Positions 9,377 to 21,704 of a DNA stretch of 64,000 nt are shown here, in pieces. This DNA is from Streptomyces ortus. Its GTDB lineage: Bacteria > Actinomycetota > Actinomycetes > Streptomycetales > Streptomycetaceae. The notes beneath the pieces are model-generated. The model searched no databases and had not been told where the DNA came from. It worked only from the letters and a program-made list of their open reading frames with translations. The position numbers and the translations under genes are program-made. Numbering within the stretch: the stretch's first letter is position 1; every line of letters begins with the position of its first letter. The stretch lies in NCBI RefSeq assembly GCF_026341275.1, contig NZ_JAIFZO010000002.1, forward strand, positions 7,098,118-7,162,117, given 5' to 3'.

Positions 9377-9669
9377 GGCGGGACTTCCGACTCCTCGGTC
9401 GCGGGCACGGGCACGGGTGCGGACGGGGGCGGGCGCGGTCGTGGGGTTCCGCCTCCGGAGAGGGATACGGCCGGTGGCCACCGAAGGATCAACGGGAGGC
9501 CGACGGGGTGGCGGAAATGGTGTGAAGGAAAGCTGCGGCAGAGGTTAAGAAATCCTCGATGGACCCGGGGTGCCGATGTACGGCAGATTGCTGATCGAAT
9601 CCACTCCTCTCCCCGGTGCGGGTGTCCTTCGGCATGCCTGGATCCGGGACCTCACGCACGGGAGCCCCG

Positions 9670-10698
9670 TTGAAGGCGCTGGTCAAGGAGAAGGCGGAGC
9701 CCGGGCTGCGGCTCATGGACGTACCGGAGCCGGTCGTCGGCCCCGGCGACGTACTGATCAAGGTCCTGCGGACCGGGATCTGCGGCACCGACCTGCACAT
9801 CCGCAACTGGGACGGCTGGGCGCAACAGACCATCGAGGCGCCGCTCGTGGTCGGCCACGAGTTCGTCGGCGAGGTCGTGGAGACGGGCCGTGACGTCGGC
9901 GAGATCGCGGTGGGCGACCGGGTCAGCGGCGAGGGCCACCTGGTCTGCGGGAAGTGCCGCAACTGCCAGGCCGGCCGGCGCCACCTGTGCCGTGCGACGG
10001 TGGGTCTAGGGGTCGGCCGCGACGGCGCGTTCGCCGAGTACGTGGCACTGCCCGCGTCCAACGTCTGGGTGCACCGCGTCCCCGTCGACCTGGACATCGC
10101 AGCGATCTTCGACCCGTTCGGCAACGCCGTGCACACCGCGCTGTCGTTCCCGCTGGTCGGGGAGGACGTACTGATCACCGGAGCGGGCCCCATCGGTCTG
10201 ATGGCCGCGGCCGTCGCCAAGCACGCGGGCGCCCGGCACGTCGTCGTGACCGACGTGAGCGAGGACCGCCTGGAGCTGGCCCGCAAGATCGGCGTCACCC
10301 TCGCGCTGAACGTCGCGGGGACGGGCATAGCCGAGGGCCAGCGCGCCCTCGGCCTGCGCGAGGGCTTCGACGTGGGCCTGGAGATGTCCGGCAACCCGGT
10401 CGCGATGCGGGACATGCTCGCCAACATGACGCACGGCGGAAAGATCGCCATGCTCGGACTGCCGTCGGAGGAGTTCGCCGTCGACTGGTCCCGGATCGTC
10501 ACCTCCATGATCACGATCAAGGGCATCTACGGCCGTGAGATGTTCGAGACCTGGTATGCGATGTCGGTCCTCCTCGAAGGCGGCCTCGACCTCGCGCCGG
10601 TCATCACCGGCCGCTACGGCCACCGCGACTTCGAGGCGGCCTTCGCGGACGCGGCGAGCGGTCGCGGCGGCAAGGTCATCCTCGACTGGACCCACTGA
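9670..10698 (+). CDS. tdh: L-threonine 3-dehydrogenase
   Basis: Zinc-dependent medium-chain dehydrogenase that oxidises L-threonine to 2-amino-3-oxobutyrate with NAD+. The catalytic zinc site lies in TGICGTDLHIRNWD and GHEFVGEVVE; the structural zinc cysteines are in CGKCRNCQAGRRHLC. The Rossmann motif is GAGPIGLMAA. The TTG at 9670, with GGAG 5 nt upstream, gives 342 aa, essentially the length of E. coli Tdh; the upstream ATG at 9616 would add 18 unconserved residues. kbl follows after 51 nt, completing the two-step Thr-to-Gly route. Confidence 0.95.
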   Translation: MKALVKEKAEPGLRLMDVPEPVVGPGDVLIKVLRTGICGTDLHIRNWDGWAQQTIEAPLVVGHEFVGEVVETGRDVGEIAVGDRVSGEGHLVCGKCRNCQAGRRHLCRATVGLGVGRDGAFAEYVALPASNVWVHRVPVDLDIAAIFDPFGNAVHTALSFPLVGEDVLITGAGPIGLMAAAVAKHAGARHVVVTDVSEDRLELARKIGVTLALNVAGTGIAEGQRALGLREGFDVGLEMSGNPVAMRDMLANMTHGGKIAMLGLPSEEFAVDWSRIVTSMITIKGIYGREMFETWYAMSVLLEGGLDLAPVITGRYGHRDFEAAFADAASGRGGKVILDWTH

Positions 10699-10749
10699 GG
10701 GCTCCGGACCGCTTCCCCTGTCTTCCGGCTTCCGGACTCCAAAGGACTG

Positions 10750-11955
10750 ATGATGTTCGATTCCGTACGCGACGACCTCCGCACCACCCTCGACGAGATC
10801 CGCGCCGCGGGCCTGCACAAGCCCGAGCGCGTCATCGGCACTCCGCAGTCCGCGACCGTGACCGTCACGTCGGGCGGCCGTGCGGGTGAGGTCCTCAACT
10901 TCTGCGCCAACAACTACCTCGGCCTCGCCGACCACCCGGAGGTCGTCGCCGCCGCCCACGAGGCGCTCGACCGCTGGGGCTACGGCATGGCGTCCGTGCG
11001 CTTCATCTGCGGTACGCAGGAGGTGCACAAGGAGCTGGAGGGGCGGCTGTCCGCGTTCCTCGGCCAGGAGGACACGATCCTCTACTCGTCGTGCTTCGAC
11101 GCCAACGGCGGTGTGTTCGAGACCCTGCTCGGCGCCGAGGACGCCGTGATCTCCGACGCCCTCAACCACGCGTCGATCATCGACGGTATCCGGCTGTCCA
11201 AGGCCCGCAGGTTCCGCTACGCCAACCGTGACCTGGCCGACCTGGAACAGCAGCTGAAGGAGGCCGCGGGCGCCCGCCGCAGGCTGATCGTCACCGACGG
11301 CGTCTTCTCCATGGACGGGTACGTGGCCCCGCTGCGCGAGATCTGCGACCTCGCCGACCGTTACGACGCGATGGTCATGGTCGACGACTCGCACGCCGTC
11401 GGCTTCGTCGGCCCCGGCGGCCGGGGCACCCCCGAACTGCACGGCGTCATGGACCGCGTCGACATCATCACGGGCACCCTCGGCAAGGCCCTCGGCGGCG
11501 CGTCGGGCGGTTACGTGGCCGCCCGCGCCGAGATCGTCGCGCTGCTGCGCCAGCGCTCACGCCCGTACCTCTTCTCGAACACCCTGGCCCCGGTGATCGC
11601 CGCCGCCTCGCTGAAGGTCCTCGACCTGCTGGAGGCGGCCGACGACCTGCGCGAGCGGCTCGCCGCGAACACCGCGCTGTTCCGCTCCCGGATGACCGAG
11701 GAGGGCTTCGACATCCTCCCCGGCGACCACGCCATCGCCCCGGTGATGATCGGGGACGCGACCGTCGCGGGGCGGATGGCGGAACTGCTGCTGGAACGCG
11801 GGGTGTACGTGATCGGCTTCTCGTACCCCGTGGTCCCGCAGGACAAGGCGCGCATCCGCGTCCAGCTGTCCGCCGCGCACTCCACCGAGGACGTGAACCG
11901 CGCGGTGGACGCCTTCGTGGCGGCCCGCGCCGAGCTGGCGGCGGTCACCGGCTGA
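10750..11955 (+). CDS. kbl: Glycine C-acetyltransferase (2-amino-3-ketobutyrate CoA ligase)
   Basis: 401 aa PLP enzyme of the alpha-oxoamine synthase family that splits 2-amino-3-oxobutyrate with CoA to glycine and acetyl-CoA. Key features are NFCANNYLGLADHP near the N-terminus, VDDSHAVGFVGPGGRG (PLP-binding Asp and His) and the Schiff-base lysine in TGTLGKALGGASGGY. It directly follows tdh, the usual operon order. Both pathway products, glycine and threonine, are also predicted substrates of the NRPS cluster to the right, but this pair is a normal core-genome operon. Confidence 0.95.
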   Translation: MMFDSVRDDLRTTLDEIRAAGLHKPERVIGTPQSATVTVTSGGRAGEVLNFCANNYLGLADHPEVVAAAHEALDRWGYGMASVRFICGTQEVHKELEGRLSAFLGQEDTILYSSCFDANGGVFETLLGAEDAVISDALNHASIIDGIRLSKARRFRYANRDLADLEQQLKEAAGARRRLIVTDGVFSMDGYVAPLREICDLADRYDAMVMVDDSHAVGFVGPGGRGTPELHGVMDRVDIITGTLGKALGGASGGYVAARAEIVALLRQRSRPYLFSNTLAPVIAAASLKVLDLLEAADDLRERLAANTALFRSRMTEEGFDILPGDHAIAPVMIGDATVAGRMAELLLERGVYVIGFSYPVVPQDKARIRVQLSAAHSTEDVNRAVDAFVAARAELAAVTG

Positions 11956-11993
11956 CGGTCCGGGCCGGCCGGATCCCTGAGAGAATCGGCCGC

Positions 11994-12920
11994 ATGATCG
12001 AAGCGCGGCGGCTCCACATTCTCCGGGCGGTGGCGGACCACCGGACGGTGACGGCCGCTGCCGCCGCGCTCTACCTCACGCCCTCCGCGGTCTCCCAGCA
12101 GCTGACGGCCCTGGAGCAGGAGACGGGACACCGGCTGGTCGAGCGCGGCGCCCGGGGCGTACGGCTGACGCCCGCCGGCGAGATCCTGCTCGGCCACACC
12201 AACGCCGTCCTCGCGCGGCTGGAGCTGGCCGAGGCGGAGCTCGCCGCGTACAGCTCGGGTTCGGCCGGCACGGTCAGCGTCGCCTCCTTCGCGACCGGCA
12301 TCGGCCTCGTCGTCGCGCCCGCCCTGGCCCGCCTCGCCCGCACGGCGCCCGGCATCCTCCTGCGCGTCCAGGACGCCGAGGGCGACGCCAGCCTGCCGAT
12401 GGTGCTCGACCGCCAGGTGGACGTCGCGGTCGCCGTCGAGTACCGGGGCGCCCCGGACGCCGACGACCCGCGTCTCGCGCACATCCCCCTGTACGCCGAG
12501 CCGTTCGACGCGGTCGTGCCCCGGACCCACCACCTCGCCGACCGTACGGAGGTACCGCTCGCCGAGCTGGCCAAGGATCCGTGGATCGGGCCGTACCCCG
12601 GCAACCCGTGCCACGACGTGGTGGTCCTGGCCTGCGAGCACGCCGGTTTCCAGCCCCGGCTCGAACACTCCTCGGACGACTTCCGTGCGGTGGTCGCGCT
12701 CGCCTCGGCGGACGCCGGGGTCGCGCTCGTCCCGCGCTCGGCCCTGCAGGGCATGGACCTCACGGGAGTGGTCGTGCGCCCCGTCGACGGCGTCGCCCCC
12801 ACCCGCCGGGTCTTCGCCGCGGTACGCCGGGGAGCCGAGACCCACCCGCTGATCCTGCCGGTGCTGGAGGCGCTGGCGGAGGTGGCGGAAGCACCATCCG
12901 GTGTCCCGCATCTGGGATAG
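11994..12920 (+). CDS. LysR-family transcriptional regulator
   Basis: 308 aa regulator with an N-terminal winged helix-turn-helix (AAAALYLTPSAVSQQLTALEQETG) and a periplasmic-binding-like effector domain. It lies 38 nt after kbl on the same strand and could regulate tdh-kbl or neighbouring genes. The effector is unknown. The 3' end contains the -10-like element of the next gene. Confidence 0.9.
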   Translation: MIEARRLHILRAVADHRTVTAAAAALYLTPSAVSQQLTALEQETGHRLVERGARGVRLTPAGEILLGHTNAVLARLELAEAELAAYSSGSAGTVSVASFATGIGLVVAPALARLARTAPGILLRVQDAEGDASLPMVLDRQVDVAVAVEYRGAPDADDPRLAHIPLYAEPFDAVVPRTHHLADRTEVPLAELAKDPWIGPYPGNPCHDVVVLACEHAGFQPRLEHSSDDFRAVVALASADAGVALVPRSALQGMDLTGVVVRPVDGVAPTRRVFAAVRRGAETHPLILPVLEALAEVAEAPSGVPHLG

Positions 12921-12931
12921 CATCCCGAATG
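12909..12931 (+). promoter_or_regulatory. Palindrome overlapping a -10 box at a leaderless start
   Basis: CATCTGGGAT-AGC-ATCCCGAATG is an imperfect palindrome (8 of 10 arm positions match). The bases TAGCAT at 12918-12923 fit a Streptomyces -10 box and lie 7 nt before the GTG at 12931, the spacing expected of a leaderless mRNA. I infer an autoregulatory operator for the XRE-cupin protein that starts here. Confidence 0.4.
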
Positions 12932-13563
12932 TGAGACGAGATGAGGATGCGGCCCCCGGCGCCGCCCCCACCCACCCGAACCTCACGGACGTCCGGCTCC
13001 CGGACCCCGTGGACGTTCGGCTCGGCGCCAGGCTGGCCGAGTTGCGGGCCGAACGAGGCTGGTCGCTGGGCGAGTTGGCGGAGCGCAGCGGGGTGAGCCG
13101 CTCGACCCTGTCACGGGCCGAGCGCGCCGAGATCAGCCTTACGGCCTCGCTGCTGAACCGCCTGTGCGCCGTCCACGGCCGCACGATGTCGCGGCTCCTC
13201 AGCGAGGTCGAGGCCGAGGCCGAACCGGTCCCGCTGGTACGGGCCGCCGACCAGGCCGTATGGGAGGACCGGGCCGCCGGCTTCGTACGCCGCTCGGTGT
13301 CCCCGCCGCACGCGGGGCTGCGCGGCGAACTGGTCGAGGGACGGCTCGTCGCCGGCGCGGACATCGCCTACGACCGTCCGCCCGTGCCCGGCCTCGAACA
13401 GCACATCTGGGTCCTCGACGGGCGGCTGGAGGTCACGGACCGGGACACCGCACACCGGCTCGACTCCGGCGACTGCCTGCGGCTGCGGGTATGGGGGCCC
13501 ACGCGCTTCCGGTGCCCCGGCCCGCAGGACGCGCGCTACGCACTGGCGGTGGTCCTGCCGTGA
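12931..13563 (+). CDS. XRE-family regulator with C-terminal cupin
   Basis: About 210 aa from the GTG at 12931 (an upstream GTG at 12901 would add 10 residues and overlap the LysR gene). Residues ~35-85 are an XRE helix-turn-helix: LAELRAERGWSLGELAERSG, then VSRSTLSRAERAE. The C-terminal half is a cupin barrel with EQHIWVLDGRLEV and LDSGDCLRL. Proteins of this design usually repress their own small operon and respond to a small ligand. The stop overlaps the start of the GNAT gene (GTGA), so the two are translationally coupled. Confidence 0.85.
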   Translation: MRRDEDAAPGAAPTHPNLTDVRLPDPVDVRLGARLAELRAERGWSLGELAERSGVSRSTLSRAERAEISLTASLLNRLCAVHGRTMSRLLSEVEAEAEPVPLVRAADQAVWEDRAAGFVRRSVSPPHAGLRGELVEGRLVAGADIAYDRPPVPGLEQHIWVLDGRLEVTDRDTAHRLDSGDCLRLRVWGPTRFRCPGPQDARYALAVVLP

Positions 13564-14105
13564 CCGCCACGGCCCCCGTGACGTGCGTACGACTGACGGA
13601 ACGTCACATGCTGTCCGCTGTCAACGAGTTGGCCGAGCTGCTGACCGACACGGTCGACGGTGGCGCGTCGGTCGGCTTCCTCGCCCCGCTCGACCGGCCC
13701 ACGGCCGTCGACTGGTGGCGCGGGCGGGCCGGTGCGCTCACGGACGGCTCCCTCGCCGTATGGGCCGCGTACCTGGACGGCAGGATCGCCGGCACGGTGA
13801 GCCTCGTCCTCCCGGACAAGCCCAACAGCCGTCACCGCGCCGAGGTGGCGAAGCTGATGGTGCACAGGGAGGGGCGGGGGCGCGGCCTCGGGCGCTCGCT
13901 GCTCGCCACGGCCGAACGCGCGGCCGTCGAGGCGGGCCTGACCCTGCTGAACCTGGACACCGAGACCGACAGCCCGGCCGAGTCGCTCTACCGGTCGGCC
14001 GGGTGGATCCGGGCGGGCGTGATCCCCGACTACGCGAGGACGCCGACGGGGGAGCTGCGCCCGACCACGATCTACTACAAGTACCTTTCAGCTCCCCCCA
14101 ACTGA
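13560..14105 (+). CDS. GNAT-family N-acetyltransferase
   Basis: 181 aa acetyltransferase. The acetyl-CoA binding loop is VHREGRGRGLGRSLL and the conserved C-terminal segment SPAESLYRSAGWIRAG follows. It starts with a GTG overlapping the stop of the XRE-cupin gene, making a two-gene operon. XRE-cupin/GNAT pairs often handle amines or antibiotics, but the substrate here is unknown. Confidence 0.88.
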   Translation: MTATAPVTCVRLTERHMLSAVNELAELLTDTVDGGASVGFLAPLDRPTAVDWWRGRAGALTDGSLAVWAAYLDGRIAGTVSLVLPDKPNSRHRAEVAKLMVHREGRGRGLGRSLLATAERAAVEAGLTLLNLDTETDSPAESLYRSAGWIRAGVIPDYARTPTGELRPTTIYYKYLSAPPN

Positions 14106-14154
14106 ACCTCCGTCACCGAACCGGCGCCACGGAACCCAGGTCACGGCGGGTCGG

Positions 14155-15429
14155 TCAGGAACGGGTGAAGGTCCACTCGTGGTTGTTCTGACCCTCCGGG
14201 GCGCAGGGCCAGATGATCAGGCTGCGCGTGGAGTCGTTGTTGGCGTAGGAGTCCAGGCACTGGTTGTTGCTGGCGGCGTTGCGTATCCAGAACCTGCCGT
14301 CGGACTGCTTGTCCAGCCACCACAGCTGGTTGTCGTTCGTGGTGCCGTTGCACGGAAACTCCGTGACCTTGGTGGCACCTCCGACGCCCTGGTAACCGGG
14401 CAGGTCAAGGCACATGCTGTCCATGACGTTGCGGATCTGAAAGAGCGGCGTCCCGCCGGGGCCGGCCTTGTCGTAACGCTTCTCGACGTTCCACAACTGG
14501 TTGTCGTCGGTGTTGCTGTTGCACGTCGCGTGCGTCACCGGCCCGTCCGCCCTGCCACTGCTGAAGCCGGGCACGTCCACACAGGTGCCGTTGGTGTGGT
14601 TCTTGATGAGCACCCTGGTCATGACCGCCGGCAGGGTGCTCGCCGCCTTCTTCGTGGTGGCCTTCTTCTTCTTTTTGCTCGGCGAGGGGCTCGGCTTGGG
14701 GGTGGTCGCGGCGGCCTCCTCCGCGACCGGCGGCGCGGCCACGGCCGCTGCCTTCTTCTCCTTCTCCTTCTTCTCCGGATCCGACTTGGAAGGGGAGGGA
14801 GTCCGGGTCTCGAAGACGCCGGCCGGGCCGCCCGCGTCGTTCAGGACGGTGTCGGCGGCGGCGTTGTCGACGGTCTTCTTCTCCTCGTCCTTGTCCGTCA
14901 CCGTGATCAGCAGCGGTACGGCGACGAGGATGGCGCCCGCCAGCGCGGCACCGGCGAGCACCGGCTTACGGGGCCTGCCGACCGCGCTCCGGGTGGCGAC
15001 GGCCGTGTTCTTGCCGGTGGCGGCGGTCGCGACGGCCTCGTGCTGCTCCCTGGTCGCCGCGGCGGAGAGCGCCTTCGCGTTCCCGCCGGTTTCGGCTTCG
15101 GCTGCCACCTCGGGCCTGCCGGCCTCAGCGGGTTCTTCCGCGGGTTCCTTCGCAGGCTCACCGGCGGCTCTCCCGGTGTCGGTGCCGGGGGTGGTGCCGG
15201 CGGCGACGTCGGTGTCCGGGTCCGTGCCGGTGTTCGCGTCCGGGCCGGTACCGGCTTCCGGTTCGCTCGCGGCGGCCTTACCCGCCGCGCCGCCCTCAGG
15301 CGTGGAGGCGGTCTGGGGCTTTCCGGCGGCGGGACCGGTGAGCTGGGCCGCGACGGCCTCGGCGTCGGGAGTGCCGGATGCCGCTGCGCGGGCGGACGGA
15401 TCTCCCGATGCCTGCTGCTGGTCGGACAT
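14155..15429 (-). CDS. Membrane-anchored ricin-type beta-trefoil lectin protein
   Basis: 424 aa. The N-terminal ~150 residues are a disordered Ala/Gly/Pro/Glu-rich cytoplasmic region. A single membrane helix follows near 157-178 (VLAGAALAGAILVAVPLLI), then a Lys/Ala/Ser/Pro-rich linker, and residues ~290-424 form a ricin B-type lectin domain with repeated DNQLW / NHEWTF (QxW-like) motifs and paired cysteines. The lectin domain should lie outside the membrane and bind sugars. No enzymatic domain is present. Confidence 0.85.
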   Translation of the reverse strand: MSDQQQASGDPSARAAASGTPDAEAVAAQLTGPAAGKPQTASTPEGGAAGKAAASEPEAGTGPDANTGTDPDTDVAAGTTPGTDTGRAAGEPAKEPAEEPAEAGRPEVAAEAETGGNAKALSAAATREQHEAVATAATGKNTAVATRSAVGRPRKPVLAGAALAGAILVAVPLLITVTDKDEEKKTVDNAAADTVLNDAGGPAGVFETRTPSPSKSDPEKKEKEKKAAAVAAPPVAEEAAATTPKPSPSPSKKKKKATTKKAASTLPAVMTRVLIKNHTNGTCVDVPGFSSGRADGPVTHATCNSNTDDNQLWNVEKRYDKAGPGGTPLFQIRNVMDSMCLDLPGYQGVGGATKVTEFPCNGTTNDNQLWWLDKQSDGRFWIRNAASNNQCLDSYANNDSTRSLIIWPCAPEGQNNHEWTFTRS

Positions 15430-15656
15430 GTACTTCCATACCTTTCCTCTGGGCCAACGGGGAAGAGAGGAAACTGTTGTGGGGCGGGGTACGACCCGGA
15501 TGCGGGGGCGCGGGCCGTACGGCTGGGGCCAGAGTAGTTGGTGTGGTGCCGGGAGCTGTCGGTCAGGCGGTGAATTACCGGAGCTCAGACCCGGGTTGTG
15601 CCACCTCCGGGACCGGGCCGACGGTTTTGTCGGTGCCGTTGGTTACGGTGCGTTCC

Positions 15657-16016
15657 ATGCAGGATGCCGATGACGTACGCCGAATCTGTCTCTCTCTGCC
15701 CGACACGGTGGAGAAGATCGCCTGGTCCATGCCCACCTTCAGGGTGGCGGGGAAGATGTTCGTCACCCTGCCCGAGGAGGAGACCTCCATGGCCGTGCGC
15801 TGCCCGAAGACGGAGCGCGACGAACTGGTCCTCGCCGAGCCCGAGAAGTTCTGGGTCGCCGCGCACGAGGCCGGGTCCGCGTGGGTGCGGGTGCGCCTGG
15901 CGGCGGTCGAGGACGCGGACGAGTTGCGGGACATCCTCGCGGACTCCTGGCGGCAGGCGGCACCGACCCGGCTGCTGGACTCCCACCCGGAGTTGGGGGT
16001 CGTGGCGGACGGCTGA
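15657..16016 (+). CDS. MmcQ/YjbR family DNA-binding-like protein
   Basis: 119 aa protein of the YjbR/CyaY-like fold. Family hallmarks are ICLSLPDTVEKIAW at the start, FRVAGKMFVTLPEE in the middle, and the C-terminal L-x-D-S-W (ILADSWRQAAP). The molecular function of the family is not established. The ATG at 15657 begins exactly at the conserved N-terminus; no strong ribosome binding site is visible. Convergent with the transketolase genes. Confidence 0.85.
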   Translation: MQDADDVRRICLSLPDTVEKIAWSMPTFRVAGKMFVTLPEEETSMAVRCPKTERDELVLAEPEKFWVAAHEAGSAWVRVRLAAVEDADELRDILADSWRQAAPTRLLDSHPELGVVADG

Positions 16017-16031
16017 GACGGTCGCGCGCGG

Positions 16032-16943
16032 TCAGACCCGCGCCCGTACCCCCAGGAACCCGTCGAGCCGCGCCCGCAGTGACTTCGCGTCCAGCCCGTG
16101 CGCGGCCACGTGTTCCTCGACGAGGCCGTAGCGGCGCAGCTCCCGGCGGCCGACACCGAGGCCGAGCACGCGATGGGGGAGGTCCACGAGGGCGTCGTTC
16201 ACGGCGGCGACCGACGTACCGGCCAGATACGGCTCGACGAGGACCACGTCGGTGCCGGCTCCTGCCGTGGCCCGGCGCAGGGCCGTCGTGTCGAAGGGCC
16301 GCACGGTGGTCGCGTACAGCACGGTGACATCGAGCCCCTCGGCCGCTTCGAGCACCGGGTCCAGCACCGGACCGACCGCGACGACCACTCCGGCCCGCCC
16401 CTCCCGAACGGTGTGGAACCGGGCGCCGTCGACGGGCAGCGCCCGGTCGTTCGACTGCGTGGACAGCCGTACGTACACCTTGTCGTCGCCCGCCGCGACG
16501 GCGTGCCGCAGCAGCGTCCCGGCCTCGTCCGGATGTCCCGGCACATGTACGGTCCAGCCGTCCAGGGTGTCGAGGAGGGCGACGTCGCCGGGGGACATGT
16601 GGGTGAAGCCGCCCGCCGGCCAGTCGAAGGACGCGGCGGCGCTGACCAGTACCGCGCCCGCGTCCTGGTGGCCGAGGTCCAGCTTGATCTGCTGGAAGGG
16701 CCGCTCCACGAGGAAGCTGGCGAAGGTGTGCACCACGGGCCGCAGACCGGTCAGCGCCAGCCCCGCGCCCGCCCCGATCAGCAGTTGCTCGCGGATGCCG
16801 ACGTTGATCACCCGGTCCGGATGCCGGCGCCGGACCGCCTCGAAATCGGCCATGCCGATCTCGGCGAGGACGACGGCGACGCGCGGATCCTCGTCGAGCA
16901 GCCGTGACACGACGGGGGCGAACCGATCACGCATGGTGTCCAT
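16032..16943 (-). CDS. Transketolase C-terminal subunit
   Basis: 303 aa, equivalent to the pyrimidine-binding and C-terminal domains of transketolase. Conserved: AEIGMADFEAVRRRHPDRVINVGIREQ (shown here only as the E-x-x-M and NVGIREQ motifs), with the thiamine-activating glutamate in NVGIREQ. It is the second gene of a minus-strand pair, 50 nt after the N-terminal subunit. Split transketolases of this type are often attached to specialised sugar or secondary pathways; the substrate is not predictable. Confidence 0.88.
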   Translation of the reverse strand: MDTMRDRFAPVVSRLLDEDPRVAVVLAEIGMADFEAVRRRHPDRVINVGIREQLLIGAGAGLALTGLRPVVHTFASFLVERPFQQIKLDLGHQDAGAVLVSAAASFDWPAGGFTHMSPGDVALLDTLDGWTVHVPGHPDEAGTLLRHAVAAGDDKVYVRLSTQSNDRALPVDGARFHTVREGRAGVVVAVGPVLDPVLEAAEGLDVTVLYATTVRPFDTTALRRATAGAGTDVVLVEPYLAGTSVAAVNDALVDLPHRVLGLGVGRRELRRYGLVEEHVAAHGLDAKSLRARLDGFLGVRARV

Positions 16944-16993
16944 GGGGGAAGCCTTTCAGTGGAGAAGGTGGGAGTGGGGGGAGGAGACCGGCC

Positions 16994-17692
16994 TCAGCCG
17001 TCCTTCGGTTCGACCTGGGCGACGACCATGCGCGGGCGCCCCGGGTGCGGTGCCGTGAACGCGGCGTACAGCGCTTCGTGGTCCCGCCCGTCGACGGTCG
17101 CGGCGGACCAGCCCGCGGCCTCGAAGCGCGCCGCGATCCCGCCGGGCCGGGCGTAGCTCGCGGAGGAGTTGTCGATCACGACGGTGTGCAGGCGGTCGAG
17201 CCCGGCGGGGCCCGCGTAGGCGATGGCCTCGTGGTTGCTGCCCTCGTCCAGTTCGGCGTCCCCGACGAGCACCCACACACGCGGGTCGTGGAGTCCCTGG
17301 GCCCGCAGTCCCAGCGCCGTGCCGACCGCGATCGGCAGCCCGTGCCCGAGCGAACCACTGCCGATCTCGGCGCCGGGCACGAGCACGCGGTCCGGATGGT
17401 GCCCGAGCGGAGAGTCGTACGAGCCGAAACCCGGCAGTCGGTCGAGCGGGATGAACCCCTTGGCCGCGAGGACGGCGTAGTAGGCCATCGGCCCGTGCCC
17501 CTTGGAGAGCAGGAACCTGTCCCGCCCGGGATCGTCCGTCCGGTCGGGACCGACCCGCAGCACCCGGTCGTAGAGCACCCAGAGTGCGTCGAGGGTGGAG
17601 GTCGCCGCCGGGCCGTGCTTCTCGTCCCCGCTCATCAGCGCCATCAGGCCGGGCAGCGCCTCGTACCGGTGTTCCGTCGTTGTCGTCGTCAT
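16994..17692 (-). CDS. Transketolase N-terminal subunit
   Basis: 232 aa thiamine-diphosphate-binding half of a split transketolase. The cofactor motif is GDAELDEGSNHEA followed by VVIDNSSASY (GDG-NN type, with GDA replacing GDG). The LSKGHGPMAYYA segment is also family-typical. It is the first gene of the pair and starts 150 nt from tRNA-Pro on the other strand. Confidence 0.88.
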   Translation of the reverse strand: MTTTTTEHRYEALPGLMALMSGDEKHGPAATSTLDALWVLYDRVLRVGPDRTDDPGRDRFLLSKGHGPMAYYAVLAAKGFIPLDRLPGFGSYDSPLGHHPDRVLVPGAEIGSGSLGHGLPIAVGTALGLRAQGLHDPRVWVLVGDAELDEGSNHEAIAYAGPAGLDRLHTVVIDNSSASYARPGGIAARFEAAGWSAATVDGRDHEALYAAFTAPHPGRPRMVVAQVEPKDG

Positions 17693-17844
17693 ACGGACGA
17701 TCGTGCGACCTCAAGCAAGGTTGAGGTCAAGCGGTGGCCGGGCACGGTGGCGGTGGGACAAAAGGAGTGCGCGACCACCGACCCGAGTGCGGTAGAGTTT
17801 CGATGTCCGTTCAGCCAGGGGAAACCCCAGGTCACGACGGGCAT

Positions 17845-17918
<74 letters not shown>

Positions 17919-17924
17919 CTGGAG

Positions 17925-18503
17925 ACAGTCGCAGGTGAGGGCCGGTTTCGGAGACATCCGAAGCTGGCCCTTGGTCTTTCCTGGGGACCAGTTGGGGACC
18001 GGCGTCCTTGACCGGGGTCGGTGGGTCATGACGATCGGGCTCGGCCGGCAGGGAGCGTGGTGCGCGGAGCACGCTGAGGTGCGCGGAGAGTGCTGCGCCG
18101 GCGGCCGTGATCTTGTGTCCGTCCGGGTGCGGATAGCGCTGGTGGTGGTCAGCGAGCCGTGGCCGGCGATCCGGCGCAGGACATGGACCTGCACTCCCGC
18201 GTCGGCGAACCAGGTCAGTCCTGTGTGCCGGAGGTCATGGCGGCGCAGGTGCTCGTAGCCGAGCTTGGTGACCACGTCGTCCCAGTGGGTGGCGTCGCGC
18301 AGGACCGCGGTGGAGATGCGTCCGCCGCGCGGGCCGCTGAACAGGCGGGCGTCGGGGTCGGGCCCAACGAGTTCTTCATGGGCACCCCGGAGCTGCTGGA
18401 GACCAAGGTCCGTGCTCTCAAGTGCTTCGCCTCGCAGCAACAGCTGGACATGGACGTCTTCCGGCAGCCGGCCGAGGTGGCACACCGCCAGCACCTGCAC
18501 CAC
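17925..18503 (-). pseudogene. Truncated, frameshifted tyrosine recombinase (phage/ICE integrase)
   Basis: The 3' remnant of an integrase gene. Readable homology includes RLFSGPRGGRISTAVLRDAT, the catalytic box RRHDLRHTGLTWFADAGV, and AGHGSLTTT. One base is missing just after this point: the catalytic QRYPHPD continues only in the next frame. The N-terminal and core-binding domains are absent. The adjacent tRNA-Pro was presumably the attachment site of the lost element. The peptide GFEPATP encoded antisense to the tRNA is not real protein, so I do not extend the gene into it. Confidence 0.75.
17938..17980 (+). terminator. Probable terminator of tRNA-Pro
   Basis: A 14-bp stem with G-U pairs (17938-17951 with 17958-17971) and a 6-nt loop, followed by TTGGTCTTTC. 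It begins 20 nt after the tRNA. Confidence 0.55.
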
Positions 18504-18619
18504 CGGGTGGTTGAGGTTCCCACCGGAGTCAAGTCCGGTTCTGTGGGGGCCGTCCGGAAAAGGGTCTGTTCAACAGACACCTCGCTGGCGGCCTACCCAA
18601 CGTCACGTACGGATCTGTG

Positions 18620-18649
18620 GGAGCCCGGGGTTGAGATACCCCGGGCTCC
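18620..18649. terminator. Strong hairpin between integrase relic and NRPS operon
   Basis: A perfect 11-bp GC-rich stem (18620-18630 with 18639-18649) and an 8-nt loop; CGCTTTTC follows on the plus side. It lies 145 bp beyond the end of the minus-strand NRPS gene and may terminate that operon, although there is no U-run in that direction. The rest of 18504-18793 shows no gene. Confidence 0.5.
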
Positions 18650-18793
18650 CCGACCGCTTTTCAGCCGTCGCTGACAGTGCTGTACCTCCTCGCCAAGGAC
18701 CGCTGCCACCACCGAGAGGGATCACCACTCCAGTACGTTCGCGAGGCTACGCGGCTCGGGACGGTCCGATGTCTCCGTTCGACCCGGGGCGCT

Positions 18794-21673
<2,880 letters not shown>

Positions 21674-21704
21674 ACGCACTCCTTTGGTGAGGCCGGGAAA
21701 AGGG

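Noticed and set aside
9670..11955. tdh-kbl as a precursor supply operon belonging to the NRPS cluster
   Set aside because: It is a normal Streptomyces core operon outside the tRNA boundary and lacks the cluster palindrome.
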